The notes: generated from the letters alone by a model not told the origin. Positions 50,840 through 60,452 are shown, counted from the stretch's first letter. The stretch is DNA of 64,000 nucleotides from Ga0077555 sp041397775 (GCA_041397775.1 JAWKWB010000006.1:124001-188000), one strand, 5' to 3'. Numbers and translations: made by a program.

Positions 50840-51942
50840 CGATGCGCGCGCTTGTCGGCCTGATGATCGGCGCCCTGCTCGCGCTGTCGTCCATTCACCA
50901 GACGGCGCAGGCGCAAAGCAGCGGCCCGGCGCGCCCACCGTCGATCATGGCCCAGCGCCCCGCGGCACCCAGCACGCAACCGGGCGTGATCGACCGCTTC
51001 TATCAGTGGGTCGTGACGCGGCAAGGCGAGTACAATCGCAAACTGGCCCGCACACTGCGCGAGATCAAGACGGGCGAGCCGTTGACCGCGGCCATCCTTC
51101 TGGCGGCGCTGAGCTTTGCCTATGGCATCCTGCATGCGGCAGGTCCGGGGCACGGCAAGGCGATCATCTCCTCCTACGTTCTGGCCAACGAACGCACGGT
51201 GCGGCGCGGCATCGCGCTGTCGTTCCTGGCGGCTTTCTTCCAGGCGCTGTCGGCGATCATCCTCGTCGGCGTCCTGGTGATGGCGTTCCGCGCCTCGGGC
51301 CTGGCCCGCAAGGCCACGGAAGACTGGCTGGAAACCATCAGCTGGGGCATCGTCGCGGGATTGGGTGCGGTGCTGCTGTGGCAGCAACTGCGCAAAGCAC
51401 ATGCGCACTGGCGCGAGAGCCGGCTTCTCGCCGTGCCTGCCGGGGCGCCGGTCGCCCATTCCCACGGCCATTCCCACGACCCCGCACATGCGCACGGGGC
51501 CGCCTGCTGCGCGCATCACGAGCACGAACACGCGCATGATCATGGGCACCACGACGCCTGCTGCGGGCACGCGCACATGCCCGATCCGCGCCAGCTGGAG
51601 AGCGGATGGTCGTGGCCGCGCGCGCTCGCCATCTCGATGGCGGTGGGATTACGACCCTGCACGGGCGCGGTGTTCATCCTGGGCTTCGCGCTGAGCCAGG
51701 GACTGCTGTGGGCTGGCATCTTCGCGACGTTCGCGATGGCGCTCGGCACGGCCATCACGGTGTCGTTCCTGGCGGCCGTCGCGGTAGGGTCGCGCGAGCT
51801 TGCGGCACGCCTGAGCGGCGGCGAGGTCTCGCCATGGGCGACGCGCGTGCGGCTGGCGGCGGGGATCGGCGGATCGCTCGCGGTACTGGTGCTGGGGATC
51901 GTGCTCTTCCTGGGCTCGCTCTCACCGCAGTCATTCGTCTGA
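50836..51942 (+). CDS. Nickel/cobalt transporter, NicO/RcnA-like
   Basis: 368 aa, overlapping the DUF1007 stop by 4 nt. Signal-like N-terminus (about 1-27), then TM helices from about 85 on. GILHAAGPGHGKAIISSYV carries the conserved HxxGPxHG motif of the NicO family. A cytosolic or periplasmic loop at about 205-255 is rich in His and Cys (HSHGHSHDPAHAHGAACCAHH), which should bind Ni, Co or similar ions. Further TMs have GLRPCTGAVFILGFALSQG. Direction (import or efflux) cannot be told. Confidence 0.88.
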   Translation: MTMRALVGLMIGALLALSSIHQTAQAQSSGPARPPSIMAQRPAAPSTQPGVIDRFYQWVVTRQGEYNRKLARTLREIKTGEPLTAAILLAALSFAYGILHAAGPGHGKAIISSYVLANERTVRRGIALSFLAAFFQALSAIILVGVLVMAFRASGLARKATEDWLETISWGIVAGLGAVLLWQQLRKAHAHWRESRLLAVPAGAPVAHSHGHSHDPAHAHGAACCAHHEHEHAHDHGHHDACCGHAHMPDPRQLESGWSWPRALAISMAVGLRPCTGAVFILGFALSQGLLWAGIFATFAMALGTAITVSFLAAVAVGSRELAARLSGGEVSPWATRVRLAAGIGGSLAVLVLGIVLFLGSLSPQSFV

Positions 51943-52070
51943 GTGTGTCGCGACGGGCCGGCCGTTAACGCAGTTGCAAGGCCGGGCTGTCGGGGCGCAC
52001 GCTCCATTGCTACGATTTGCGTAAAGTTTGAGCCAAATGCAGCCGGCTCGCGTAGCATGGACATACCCGA

Positions 52071-52466
52071 ATGCGGACCGCTCGCGTCTTTTTCGCCTGC
52101 CTTCTCCTGATGCTCGGCCTCGGCGCGACGCCGCTGAGCGCAGCACGCGACGACAGTGTGCCCGCACAGGGGCCGCGCCTGGAGTTCCTCGTGCTCGAGG
52201 TGCGCAACTGCGTGGTCTGCGATCTCGTCCGGCAGAATATCCGGCCGCTCTACGAGAGCAGCACGCCGTCGCGCGCGGTTCCCATGCGCTTCGTGGACAT
52301 CACCCGGATCGACGAGCGCGGGCTCGGGCTGTCGTCGCCCGTGCAGACGCTGCCCACCATCGTACTGATGCGTGAGGGGCAGGAAGTCGACCGCATGACC
52401 GGCTACATGGCGCCGGGCGTGATGTTGCGGCAGATGTCGCTCATGATCACGTCGCAGCCGGAGTAG
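52071..52466 (+). CDS. Exported thioredoxin-fold protein (CVVC)
   Basis: 131 aa with a signal peptide (about 1-24). LEFLVLEVRNCVVCDLVRQNI carries CVVC at residues about 47-50, and LPTIVLMREGQEVDRMTGYM supplies the cis-Pro and following strand. Resembles SoxS-like small periplasmic thioredoxins, but no sox genes are near. Start ATG 52071 follows a region without a strong ribosome binding site. Reducing partner and substrate unknown. Confidence 0.75.
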   Translation: MRTARVFFACLLLMLGLGATPLSAARDDSVPAQGPRLEFLVLEVRNCVVCDLVRQNIRPLYESSTPSRAVPMRFVDITRIDERGLGLSSPVQTLPTIVLMREGQEVDRMTGYMAPGVMLRQMSLMITSQPE

Positions 52467-52513
52467 GCGAAGGCACCACCCCGGCTGCCGTCATGGCGTG
52501 AGATGGCCGGCGG

Positions 52514-53554
52514 TCAGGCCACCGCCTCGGCGGCGATGCGCAGGATCTCCTTGTTGGCGCCCGAGAGCAGCATGGTGCCGATGGCGCCGCCCTTGGACGC
52601 TGCCTTCCAGTCCTTCAGCCGCGCCTTGATGCGGTCGGGCGTGCCGACCAGGGCCACTTCGTCGATCATCTTGGCAGGGATCGCCGCCATCGCCTCGTTG
52701 CGGCGGCCGGCCAGGAAATGATCCTGGATCTGGACCGCCGCTTCCTCGTAGCCCAGCCGCTTGGCGTAATCGTTGTAGAAGTTCTTGGCGCGCGCGCCCA
52801 TGCCGCCGACATAGAGGGCGATCTCGGGCCTCAGCGCATCGCGGCACTTCTCGAGATCGTCGCCCATCGACACTCGCACGAACGGCGTGATGTCGAAGTT
52901 CTCCAGCGACGTGCCCCGCCCGCCCTTCTCCATGCCGTCCAGCACGGGCTTCGTGACGACATCGGCCTTCTCGGGGATCATGAAGATCGGCTGCACGCCG
53001 TCGGCCACCTCGCCCGCCGTGCGCAGTCCGGCCGGCGCGATCGCGGCCGTATAGATCCGGATATCGCGGTCCGGCTTCATGATGGTCTTGAGGGGTTTGC
53101 CCAGCCCCGTCGCGCCCGGCCCACTGTAGGGGATCTGATAGTGCTCGCCGCTGTGGGTGAGGGCCTCCTCGCGGGCGAAGATCTTGCGCACGATGGAGAT
53201 GTACTCCTTCATGCGCTCCTGCGGCTTGCCGTAGGGCACCCCGTGCCAGCCCTCCGCCACCTGCGGGCCGGACGGGCCGAGGCCCATCAGGAAGCGGCCC
53301 TGCGACATGGCGTTCATGGTCATGGCCGTCATCGCGGCGCAGGCCGGCGTGCGGGCGGGAAGCTGCATGATGCCGGTGCCGCACTTGATCTTCGAGGTGC
53401 GCGCGAGCGTCCAGGCAATCGGCGAAACGCTGTCGATGCCGTAGGATTCGCCCTGCCAGACCTGATCGTAGCCGAGCCGCTCCGCCTCCTGCACGAGGTC
53501 GATATCGGGTCCGCCGATCTCGCCGCTGTAGCGCAGCAACATTCCGAGTTTCAT
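52514..53554 (-). CDS. LLM-class flavin-dependent oxidoreductase
   Basis: 346 aa. Luciferase-like TIM barrel of the F420/FMN-dependent family: EAERLGYDQVWQGES, the conserved GTGIMQLPARTPA loop, RFLMGLGPSGPQV, the REEALTHSGEHYQIPY segment and VALVGTPDRIKARL near the C-terminus. The cofactor (FMN or F420) and substrate are unknown. It lies between the convergent thioredoxin-like gene and the permease gene on the same strand. Confidence 0.88.
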   Translation of the reverse strand: MKLGMLLRYSGEIGGPDIDLVQEAERLGYDQVWQGESYGIDSVSPIAWTLARTSKIKCGTGIMQLPARTPACAAMTAMTMNAMSQGRFLMGLGPSGPQVAEGWHGVPYGKPQERMKEYISIVRKIFAREEALTHSGEHYQIPYSGPGATGLGKPLKTIMKPDRDIRIYTAAIAPAGLRTAGEVADGVQPIFMIPEKADVVTKPVLDGMEKGGRGTSLENFDITPFVRVSMGDDLEKCRDALRPEIALYVGGMGARAKNFYNDYAKRLGYEEAAVQIQDHFLAGRRNEAMAAIPAKMIDEVALVGTPDRIKARLKDWKAASKGGAIGTMLLSGANKEILRIAAEAVA

Positions 53555-53635
53555 GGGGCTCCTCCGGTTTCAGATCATGCGGCTCATGGTGCATGCTTCC
53601 CGCTGCCGGGCAAGCCGGTTCCCATGCCCCGTGCC

Positions 53636-54997
53636 TCAACGACGCGGTTCGAGACCGGGACGGCCGAAGAAGCCGCCGGGCCTGAGCACGAGCAGGACGG
53701 ACAGGGCGACGAAGACGGCGGCATCGCGATGCTCGATGGACACGAGCGCGGACCAGGCCGCCTCGAACAGGCCGATCAGGACCGCGGCGGCGACGGCACC
53801 GGAAAGCGAGCCCAATCCTCCCAGGATCGCCGCCATCACGGCCTCGAGGCCCAGAACGAGGCCCGTGCCGTGGGCCACACCGCCGTATTGAATGGCGGAC
53901 AAGGCGCCGGCGAAACCGGCCAATGCCCCGGCCAGCGCATAAGTCGACGCGGAGAGGCGTGCGACGTCGATGCCCAATAGCGCGGCCGCGTCGGGATCGT
54001 CGCCGGCAGCCCGCCAGCGACGGCCGTAGCGCGAGCGGGCCAGTATCACGACGACGCCGAGCGTGACCGCCGCGCCCGCCGCGGCGACGACCAGGGAGAG
54101 CGGCGTCGTCGTCGCCACGTAGTCGCCGGCGCGGACGACGGCAAGCGGGCGTGACAGCAGGGATGGGACAGCGTGCGCATTGTCGCCTTGCAGCAGCCGC
54201 GTCGCCTCGGCGATGACGACGGCCAGCGCAGCGCTCGCAACCAGCGGTGCCTGGCCCCTGTCGCGCTGCAACGGGACGAAGACGTGGCGGCCGAGCCAGG
54301 CTGCAGCCACGCCCGCGCCCCAGAGCGCGAACGCGCCTGCCAGCCACAATCGCCAGGTCCAGGGTTGCGTGCCGCCAGCCGCGATCAACCCGAGAAGGGC
54401 ACCATAACCACCCAACGCCGCGAGATCTCCGAGGGCGAGATTGACACGCCCCACAAGGCCATAGACGAGCGCGCAAGCCGCCGCGAGGACGGCGTGAATG
54501 GCGATCCTGGGCAGGGCGGCAAGCCCGTTCTGGATGGCGATGGCGACCGGGAGCGCCACCTGCGGCGCCAACGACGCGCCGGAGACGGGTTCGGGATCAG
54601 CGGTCGCTGCGTCGGGCAGTTCGAGCCAGTAGCGCCGCAGCATGTAGATGCGGGCGGACGAGAGGGGGCCGTGCTCGGTTTCGACGGCGCGTAGATTGGC
54701 CGCGATGCTGGCTGGATCGTGGTTCGCCGCGAAGCGGCACACGATGCCATGGCTTCTCGCATACCCCGACCGATCCTCGACGCGATAGGCGACGACGAGG
54801 CTGCTCTCGCGCGCACGCCCATGCCGGGGCGTCCTTTCCGGTGCCGCAACGATGCGATCGATCGCGATGCGGTCTGCATCGATATGGAGCGCGGCCACGA
54901 TCTGCCGGCACACGCGCGCCTCGCCCGCATCGATGCCGCGATCGCAGGCCGCCGCCGACAGACCAATGCCCAGCGCCACGACGGCGCGCGCCGTCAT
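53636..54997 (-). CDS. LivH-like ABC permease with N-terminal lipoprotein-like domain
   Basis: 453 aa from ATG 54997. Lipoprotein-like start (ALGIGLSAAACDRG, lipobox AAAC), then a periplasmic-like region to about 155 (YMLRRYWLELPDA near 118-130), then about eight TM helices. YGLVGRVNLALGDLAALGGYGALLG and LLGIDVARLSASTYALAGALAGFAGALSA are the LivH-type branched-chain amino-acid permease signatures (BPD_transp_2). No LivM, ATPase or binding protein is nearby, so it is an orphan, possibly with another function. The start is uncertain; the frame extends to 55549. Confidence 0.7.
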   Translation of the reverse strand: MTARAVVALGIGLSAAACDRGIDAGEARVCRQIVAALHIDADRIAIDRIVAAPERTPRHGRARESSLVVAYRVEDRSGYARSHGIVCRFAANHDPASIAANLRAVETEHGPLSSARIYMLRRYWLELPDAATADPEPVSGASLAPQVALPVAIAIQNGLAALPRIAIHAVLAAACALVYGLVGRVNLALGDLAALGGYGALLGLIAAGGTQPWTWRLWLAGAFALWGAGVAAAWLGRHVFVPLQRDRGQAPLVASAALAVVIAEATRLLQGDNAHAVPSLLSRPLAVVRAGDYVATTTPLSLVVAAAGAAVTLGVVVILARSRYGRRWRAAGDDPDAAALLGIDVARLSASTYALAGALAGFAGALSAIQYGGVAHGTGLVLGLEAVMAAILGGLGSLSGAVAAAVLIGLFEAAWSALVSIEHRDAAVFVALSVLLVLRPGGFFGRPGLEPRR

Positions 54998-55044
54998 GCG
55001 GAGGTGACGCAATGCGCCGGCGAGGATGCGATGTACGAACGCCG

Positions 55045-56115
55045 TCAGGCGCCGGCCTTGAGCAATTTCGCTGCTTCCGGCGCAAAATAGGTGAGGATGG
55101 CGTCGCATCCCGCCCGCTTGAAGCCGAGCAGGCTCTCCATCATGACGCGGTCGCCGTCCAGCCAGCCGTTCAGTGCGGCGGCCTTCAGCATCGCGTACTC
55201 GCCGGACACCTGATAGGCGAAGGTCGGCACCTGGAAGGCGTCCTTCACCCGGCGCACGATGTCGAGGTAGGGCATGCCCGGCTTGACCATCACCATGTCG
55301 GCGCCTTCGGCGATGTCGAGGGCGACCTCGCGCAGGGCCTCGTCGGTGTTGGCGGGGTCCATCTGGTAGGTGCGCTTGTCGCCGATCAGCGTCGCGTTGG
55401 TGCCGATGGCGTCCCGGAACGGGCCATAGAAACCGGAGGCGTACTTGGCGGCGTAGGAGAGAATCTGAACTTCCTGATAGCCGGCCTTGTCGAGGGCCGC
55501 CCGCAGGGCGCCGACGCGGCCGTCCATCATGTCGGAGGGGGCGACGCAATCGACGCCCGCATCCGCGAGGGCCAGCGCCTGCCCGCGCAGGACGTCGATG
55601 GTTGCCTCGTTCAGGACGCGGCCGACGTCGTCGAGGACACCGTCATGACCATGGCTGGTGTAGGGATCGAGGGCCACGTCGGCCATGATGCCGATCTGCG
55701 GAACCGCCTTCTTGATCGCACGAATGGCGCGGCACATCAGGTTGTTGGCGCGCACGGCCTCGCTGCCGGTCGGGTCGCGCAGCGGCTTGTCGACATAGGG
55801 GAACGGCGCAATGGCGGGAATACCGAGGGCTGCCGCCCTCTCCGCCTCGGCCACCGCCTCCTCGATGTTGACGCGGTCGACGCCGGGCATGTGGGCCACG
55901 GGCACGCGACGCTCGGCAGCATCCACCAGGAAGATCGGCCAGATGAGATCGTCGATCGTCAGCACGTTCTCGGCGACGAGACGACGGGACCATTGCGACT
56001 TCCGGTTGCGGCGCATGCGGACGGCGGGGTACATGCCTGGACCGGCGACCGCCGTTTCGGCTGCTTCGGCGTGCGCGGGGCGGCTATCCATGCGGCGGAC
56101 GATGGCGGAGCTCAT
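55045..56115 (-). CDS. hemB: Delta-aminolevulinic acid dehydratase (porphobilinogen synthase), HemB
   Basis: 356 aa. Condenses two aminolevulinates to porphobilinogen in haem synthesis. RRNRKSQWSRRLVAEN precedes the TIM barrel; DVALDPYTSHGHDGV (the metal/active-site loop, lacking the Cys cluster of zinc-dependent forms), AAKYASGFYGPFRDA and MVKPGMPYLD with the two active-site lysines, and SGEYAML. The Cys-less loop points to a Mg- or K-dependent alphaproteobacterial enzyme. Start ATG 56115. Confidence 0.95.
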   Translation of the reverse strand: MSSAIVRRMDSRPAHAEAAETAVAGPGMYPAVRMRRNRKSQWSRRLVAENVLTIDDLIWPIFLVDAAERRVPVAHMPGVDRVNIEEAVAEAERAAALGIPAIAPFPYVDKPLRDPTGSEAVRANNLMCRAIRAIKKAVPQIGIMADVALDPYTSHGHDGVLDDVGRVLNEATIDVLRGQALALADAGVDCVAPSDMMDGRVGALRAALDKAGYQEVQILSYAAKYASGFYGPFRDAIGTNATLIGDKRTYQMDPANTDEALREVALDIAEGADMVMVKPGMPYLDIVRRVKDAFQVPTFAYQVSGEYAMLKAAALNGWLDGDRVMMESLLGFKRAGCDAILTYFAPEAAKLLKAGA

Positions 56116-56535
56116 GGCGGGGCCTCTCGTATGAAACAGGGACGGCGCAGGGCGCCGGTTGCGCCAAGACAGTCCAACCGGCGCCCGCGCGATGCAAGAG
56201 GATTTTGGCGTGCGCAGGCATTTGTCGGCGTCCAAGTGACCGCGAACGCCATCGTATCTGCTCATTCCCGTGCGTAGTGGCCCGTGCGTAGTGGCCGGTG
56301 CGTAGTGGCCGGTGCGTATTGGCCCGTGCGTATCGGGGCCATGACGGCCCTGCGGATGCCGGCCATCGCGGCCACAGCGGGACACGGCCGTCCTACGGTT
56401 TGGCACGGCGATTGCTGCTCGAGGGTTGCCCTTGTGGGCGACTTGGGACATGGATGTGCACGCTGACGCATCTCCACGGTCGCCGGTCGGAAAGCAGAGA
56501 GCGGCGCGCGTTGCGTCTTTAACTGGAGCAAAGCC
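56116..56535. other. Divergent intergenic region with 14-bp tandem repeat
   Basis: 420 bp between hemB (minus) and rseP (plus). Its only notable feature is the five-copy tandem repeat at 56270-56339. Promoters for both genes must be here. Short frames across the repeat are not credible genes. Confidence 0.5.
56270..56339. repeat. Five-copy 14-bp tandem repeat
   Basis: Units start at 56270, 56284, 56298, 56312 and 56326: GTGCGTAGTGGCCC, GTGCGTAGTGGCCG (twice), GTGCGTATTGGCCC and a degenerate GTGCGTATCGGGGC. No spacers, so not CRISPR. It is a short minisatellite that could vary in copy number between strains and alter hemB or rseP expression. Confidence 0.85.
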
Positions 56536-57681
56536 TTGAGCGCTATTGCAAATTTCCTCTATGTCCCAGCCGTTTTCCTGGCCGTCCTGACCATCGTGGT
56601 GTTCATCCACGAGCTCGGCCACTTCCTGGTGGCGCGCTGGTGCGGCGTCAAGATCGAGGCCTTCTCCATCGGCTTCGGCAAGGAAATCTTCGGCTGGACG
56701 GATCGTTATAATACGCGCTGGCGCCTGGCCTGGGTGCCGCTCGGCGGCTACGTCAAGTTCATCGACGACGCCAATGCGGCGAGCGCGCCGTCCCGCGAAT
56801 CGCTGGAGGGCATGACGTCGGACCAGCGCGCGGGCGCCTTCCAGACGAAGCCGTTGCGCCATCGCGCCGCCATCGTCGCGGCCGGCCCGGCCTTCAACAT
56901 CATTTCCGCGTTCCTGATCTACGTAATGACGTTCTGGGCGTTCGGGACCTTCGGCACGGCAGCCGTCGTGGACGAGGTGCTGCCCGGCAGCGCGGCGCAA
57001 CGCGCGGGCATCCAGTCCGGCGACACGATCACGAAGATCGAGGACACCGACATCACCCGGTTCTCCGACCTGCAGCGCATCGTCGGCCAGAGCCCGGGCA
57101 CGCCCCTGGCCTTCACCGTGGACCGTGGTGGCCGCAGCTATGTCCTGACGGTGACGCCGGAACTGCGCGAGATCGTCGACCCGATCGGCAACAAGCTGAA
57201 GGTCGGCGCCATCGGTGTGAAGCGCAACACGTCGCCCACGAACTGGCGCCAGGAAACGCACAGCCTGCCCCAGTCCGTGGTGCTGGCCGTGCGTGAGACG
57301 ACCTATGTCTCGAGCCAGATCCTCACCGCCATCCCGAAACTGCCCGGCGCCATCGTCAAGGTGTTCAGCGGCCAGCGCCAGAACGAGATCGGCGGTCCGA
57401 TCGCCATCGCCGAGATGACGGCGCATGCGAGCAAGTCCGGCGCCGCGAGCCTGCTGGGCTGGATGGCCGTCTTCTCGATCATGCTGGGCATCATGAACCT
57501 GCTGCCAATCCCGATGCTCGACGGTGGTCACCTTCTGTTCTACGCAATCGAAGGTCTCCGCGGGAAACCTCTGGACGAGCGCAAGCAGGAGTTGAGCTTC
57601 AAGATCGGCATGGCCCTTCTGGCGACGATGATGGTCGCGGCACTCCTGGGCGACTTCATGCGCAAGCTCGGCCTGGGTTGA
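56536..57681 (+). CDS. rseP: RIP metalloprotease RseP
   Basis: 381 aa from TTG 56536 (CTGGAG upstream). Site-2 protease: HELGHFLVARW zinc motif at about 25-29 in TM1, one PDZ domain (about 125-200, VLPGSAAQRAGIQSGDTI) and LLPIPMLDGGHLLFY with the third zinc ligand. Cleaves anti-sigma factors and signal peptides in the membrane. It precedes bamA, as usual; the common dxr and cdsA neighbours are replaced by hemB. A structured spacer follows. Confidence 0.93.
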   Translation: MSAIANFLYVPAVFLAVLTIVVFIHELGHFLVARWCGVKIEAFSIGFGKEIFGWTDRYNTRWRLAWVPLGGYVKFIDDANAASAPSRESLEGMTSDQRAGAFQTKPLRHRAAIVAAGPAFNIISAFLIYVMTFWAFGTFGTAAVVDEVLPGSAAQRAGIQSGDTITKIEDTDITRFSDLQRIVGQSPGTPLAFTVDRGGRSYVLTVTPELREIVDPIGNKLKVGAIGVKRNTSPTNWRQETHSLPQSVVLAVRETTYVSSQILTAIPKLPGAIVKVFSGQRQNEIGGPIAIAEMTAHASKSGAASLLGWMAVFSIMLGIMNLLPIPMLDGGHLLFYAIEGLRGKPLDERKQELSFKIGMALLATMMVAALLGDFMRKLGLG

Positions 57682-57700
57682 ATCTTGATCAAAGTATGAC

Positions 57701-57748
57701 GAATGCCCCGCCGAGCCCTTTGGATAGAGGCTCAGTGGGGCATTCTTG
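57701..57748 (+). terminator. Stem-loop after rseP, possible terminator
   Basis: GAATGCCCC (57701-57709) pairs with GGGGCATTC (57737-57745), and GAGCC (57713-57717) with GGCTC (57729-57733) inside. Followed by TTG, so the T-tract is short. It probably weakens or processes read-through from rseP into bamA. Confidence 0.5.
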
Positions 57749-57945
57749 CCACTTCCATGTGGGTGATTGAATCGTTAAGAAAGCTAGTCTGGATCTTGGG
57801 CTGTCCGTGTACGTTATATGGAGCCCACGAGTCGACAGCGTAGTACGAGAGGCCTGCATAATGGCCCACTGAAGCGAAGGTCCGACGCCGACGGACAATC
57901 GCTAACTAATTGGGGGATCGGCGAACCGAAGGGCAGACCTTGAGA

Positions 57946-60330
57946 ATGCCAATTATTCGGACCAAGAGGTCGTGGGGAGTGCGCTGTCTTTTGACGGCGG
58001 CAATCGCCTTTGCGGTAGTCCTGCCTGATCTCGCATCGGGCCGCATGCCTGCGGCCATGGCGCAAGAAGGCCGTATCCGCGACATTCAAGTCACCGGGAA
58101 CAAGCGGGTGGAACCGGAAACGGTACGCTCGTATCTGCGTTTCGCCGTGGGTGATGCCTACAGCGGCGCAGCCGCCGACCAGTCACTGCGCGCACTGTTC
58201 GGCACAGGCTTGTTCACCGATGTGAAAATCGACCGACAGGGCTCTGTCGTCGTCGTGCACGTGGTCGAGAACCCGATCATCAATCAGGTGGCCTTCGAGG
58301 GCGCCAGAGAGGTCGAGAAGAAGACGCTCGAGAGCGAAGTGCAGCTCAAGCCGCGCTCCGTGCTGACACGCGCCAAGGTTCAGGCCGACGTGCAGCGCAT
58401 CCTCGACGTCTATCGCAGGCAGGGCCTGTTCGCAGCGACCGTCGAGCCCAAGATCATCGAACTCAGCCAGAACCGGGTGAACCTCGTTTTCGAAATCAGC
58501 GAGGGGCAGTCCACCAAGGTCAAGAGCATCCAGTTCGTCGGCAACCGGGTCTTCTCCGACAGCCAGCTGCGCGACGTCATCACGACGACGCAGACGGGCT
58601 GGTTCGACTTCCTGAAGAATACCGCCTTCTACGATCCCGACCGGCTGTCGCTCGATCGCGAGTTGCTGCGGCAGTACTATTTGAAGAACGGCTATGCGGA
58701 TGCGCGGGTCGTTTCCGGCAACGCCGACCTCGACCGTGAAGGCCAGGGCTTCTTCATCACGTTCGTGGTGGAAGAAGGCGAGGTCTATCGTTTCGGCGAC
58801 GTTCGCATCGAATCCTCGCTCTCCGGCGTCAAGCCCGAGACACTGCAGGGTGAACTGCTGACCAAGCCGGGCGCCGTCTACAACGCCTCGGAAATCGACA
58901 AGTCGGTCGAGCGCATGACGCTGGCCACGTCCGAGCAAGGCTATGCCTTCGCGCGGGTGCGGCCGCGGGCCAACCGCGATCCCGTGTCGCGCACGATCAG
59001 CCTCGTGTATGCCATCGACGAAGGTCCGCGCGTCTATATCGAGCGTATCAACGTCGTCGGCAACACGCGCACCCGCGACCACGTGATCCGTCGCGAGTTC
59101 CGTCTGGCAGAGGGCGATGCCTATAACCCGATGCTGGTCGACCGGGCCAAGAAGCGCCTGCAGGGTCTGGGCTTCTTCAAGACCGTCGAGGTCAAGCGCC
59201 GTCCGGGCAGTGCGCCCGACCGGGTGGTTCTCGATGTCGAAGTCATGGAGCAGCCGACGGGCGAGTTGTCCTTCGGCGCCGGCTACTCGACGAGCGAAGG
59301 CGTGATCGGTGACATCAGCCTCACCGAACGCAACCTGATGGGTAACGGCCAGTTCATGCGAATCCGCCTGTCGGGCTCGCTCGAGCGCCTGCAGATCGAC
59401 CTCAGCTTCACCGAGCCGCGGTTCCTCGACCGCAATCTCTCGGCCGGGTTCGATATCTTCCACAAGGACGTCAGCCAGACCAACAACGCCGTGTTCCGCA
59501 ACCGCAAGACGGGCGGATCGCTGCGGCTGGGCTTCCCGCTCTCGGAGGCGCTGTGGGTCAACACCTTCTACACGCTGTCGCGTGACGAGATCTACGACGT
59601 CGACAAGAACCTTGGCGACGACGGGCGGATCGCCTCCCGTGCAATCCGGGAATCGGAAGGTGTCTACTGGACGTCGCTCGTGGGCACGACCCTCGCCTTC
59701 GACAAGCGCAACCATCCGCGCAATCCGACGAGCGGTTACTACTTCTCGACGGGTGTCGATTTCGCCGGCCTGGGTGGCGATGCGCAGTATGTTCGGTTCT
59801 CGGGTGAAGGCCGTTTCTACTATCCCGTCACCGAGCGCATCACCTTCGTGAGCCGCCTCATCGCGGGCCACATCATGGGCTGGGGCGGCGACGATATCCG
59901 CCTCATCGACACCTACTACAAGGGTGGCGAGACGATCCGCGGCTTCAACAAGGCCGGCATTGGCCCGCGTGACCTGACGACGGACGACCCGCTGGGCGGT
60001 ACGACGTTCTGGGCCGCAACCGCGGAGGTTCGTTATCCGCTGCCGTTCATCCCGGAAGACCTGGGCATCAAGGGCGCCTTGTTCGTGGATGCCGGCTCTC
60101 TGTTCGGCTTGTCGGGCATCGCCAAGAAGCTGAACGGCACCAACGAAGGCGACGGCACGGGGCGCATCGTCAACGTCGTCGACTCGACCGATCCGCGTGT
60201 TTCCGTCGGCACCAGCTTGATCTGGGACTCGCCGATGGGGCCGCTGCGGGCGGACTTCGGCTGGGCCGTCATCAAGCAGGACTACGACAAGGAGCAGTTG
60301 TTCCGGTTCGGCGCCAGCACCAAGTTCTGA
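57946..60330 (+). CDS. bamA: Outer membrane protein assembly factor BamA
   Basis: 794 aa from ATG 57946; the frame is open from 57910. Signal peptide about 1-39 (AAMAQEG). Five POTRA repeats about 43-430, opening with IRDIQVTGNKRVEPETVRSYL, then the 16-strand barrel about 440-794. GGETIRGFNKAGIGPRD (about 661-677) is the conserved (V/I)RGF loop. The C-terminus ends RFGASTKF with the terminal Phe of outer-membrane proteins. It inserts beta-barrel proteins, plausibly including BcsS-like ones. Confidence 0.95.
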   Translation: MPIIRTKRSWGVRCLLTAAIAFAVVLPDLASGRMPAAMAQEGRIRDIQVTGNKRVEPETVRSYLRFAVGDAYSGAAADQSLRALFGTGLFTDVKIDRQGSVVVVHVVENPIINQVAFEGAREVEKKTLESEVQLKPRSVLTRAKVQADVQRILDVYRRQGLFAATVEPKIIELSQNRVNLVFEISEGQSTKVKSIQFVGNRVFSDSQLRDVITTTQTGWFDFLKNTAFYDPDRLSLDRELLRQYYLKNGYADARVVSGNADLDREGQGFFITFVVEEGEVYRFGDVRIESSLSGVKPETLQGELLTKPGAVYNASEIDKSVERMTLATSEQGYAFARVRPRANRDPVSRTISLVYAIDEGPRVYIERINVVGNTRTRDHVIRREFRLAEGDAYNPMLVDRAKKRLQGLGFFKTVEVKRRPGSAPDRVVLDVEVMEQPTGELSFGAGYSTSEGVIGDISLTERNLMGNGQFMRIRLSGSLERLQIDLSFTEPRFLDRNLSAGFDIFHKDVSQTNNAVFRNRKTGGSLRLGFPLSEALWVNTFYTLSRDEIYDVDKNLGDDGRIASRAIRESEGVYWTSLVGTTLAFDKRNHPRNPTSGYYFSTGVDFAGLGGDAQYVRFSGEGRFYYPVTERITFVSRLIAGHIMGWGGDDIRLIDTYYKGGETIRGFNKAGIGPRDLTTDDPLGGTTFWAATAEVRYPLPFIPEDLGIKGALFVDAGSLFGLSGIAKKLNGTNEGDGTGRIVNVVDSTDPRVSVGTSLIWDSPMGPLRADFGWAVIKQDYDKEQLFRFGASTKF

Positions 60331-60395
60331 GGCCGCGCACGATGGAGGAGAGCGTGCTCTCCTCCTGCCGATGTTCTGAAATTCGAGATCTATCG

Positions 60396-60433
60396 GCGCC
60401 CGAGCATCTGTGATCATGCTCGGGCGCTTTCTT
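60396..60433 (+). terminator. Intrinsic terminator between bamA and lpxD
   Basis: Perfect 12-bp stem GCGCCCGAGCAT (60396-60407) / ATGCTCGGGCGC (60416-60427), 8-nt loop, followed by TTTCTT. It lies 66 bp after the bamA stop and only 26 bp before lpxD, so bamA and the lpx genes may be separate transcripts, unlike the continuous operon seen in many relatives. Confidence 0.85.
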
Positions 60434-60452
60434 ATTGGTGGAGTGGACGGTG

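Noticed and set aside
56270..56339. CRISPR array
   Set aside because: Units are contiguous 14-bp copies with no spacers.
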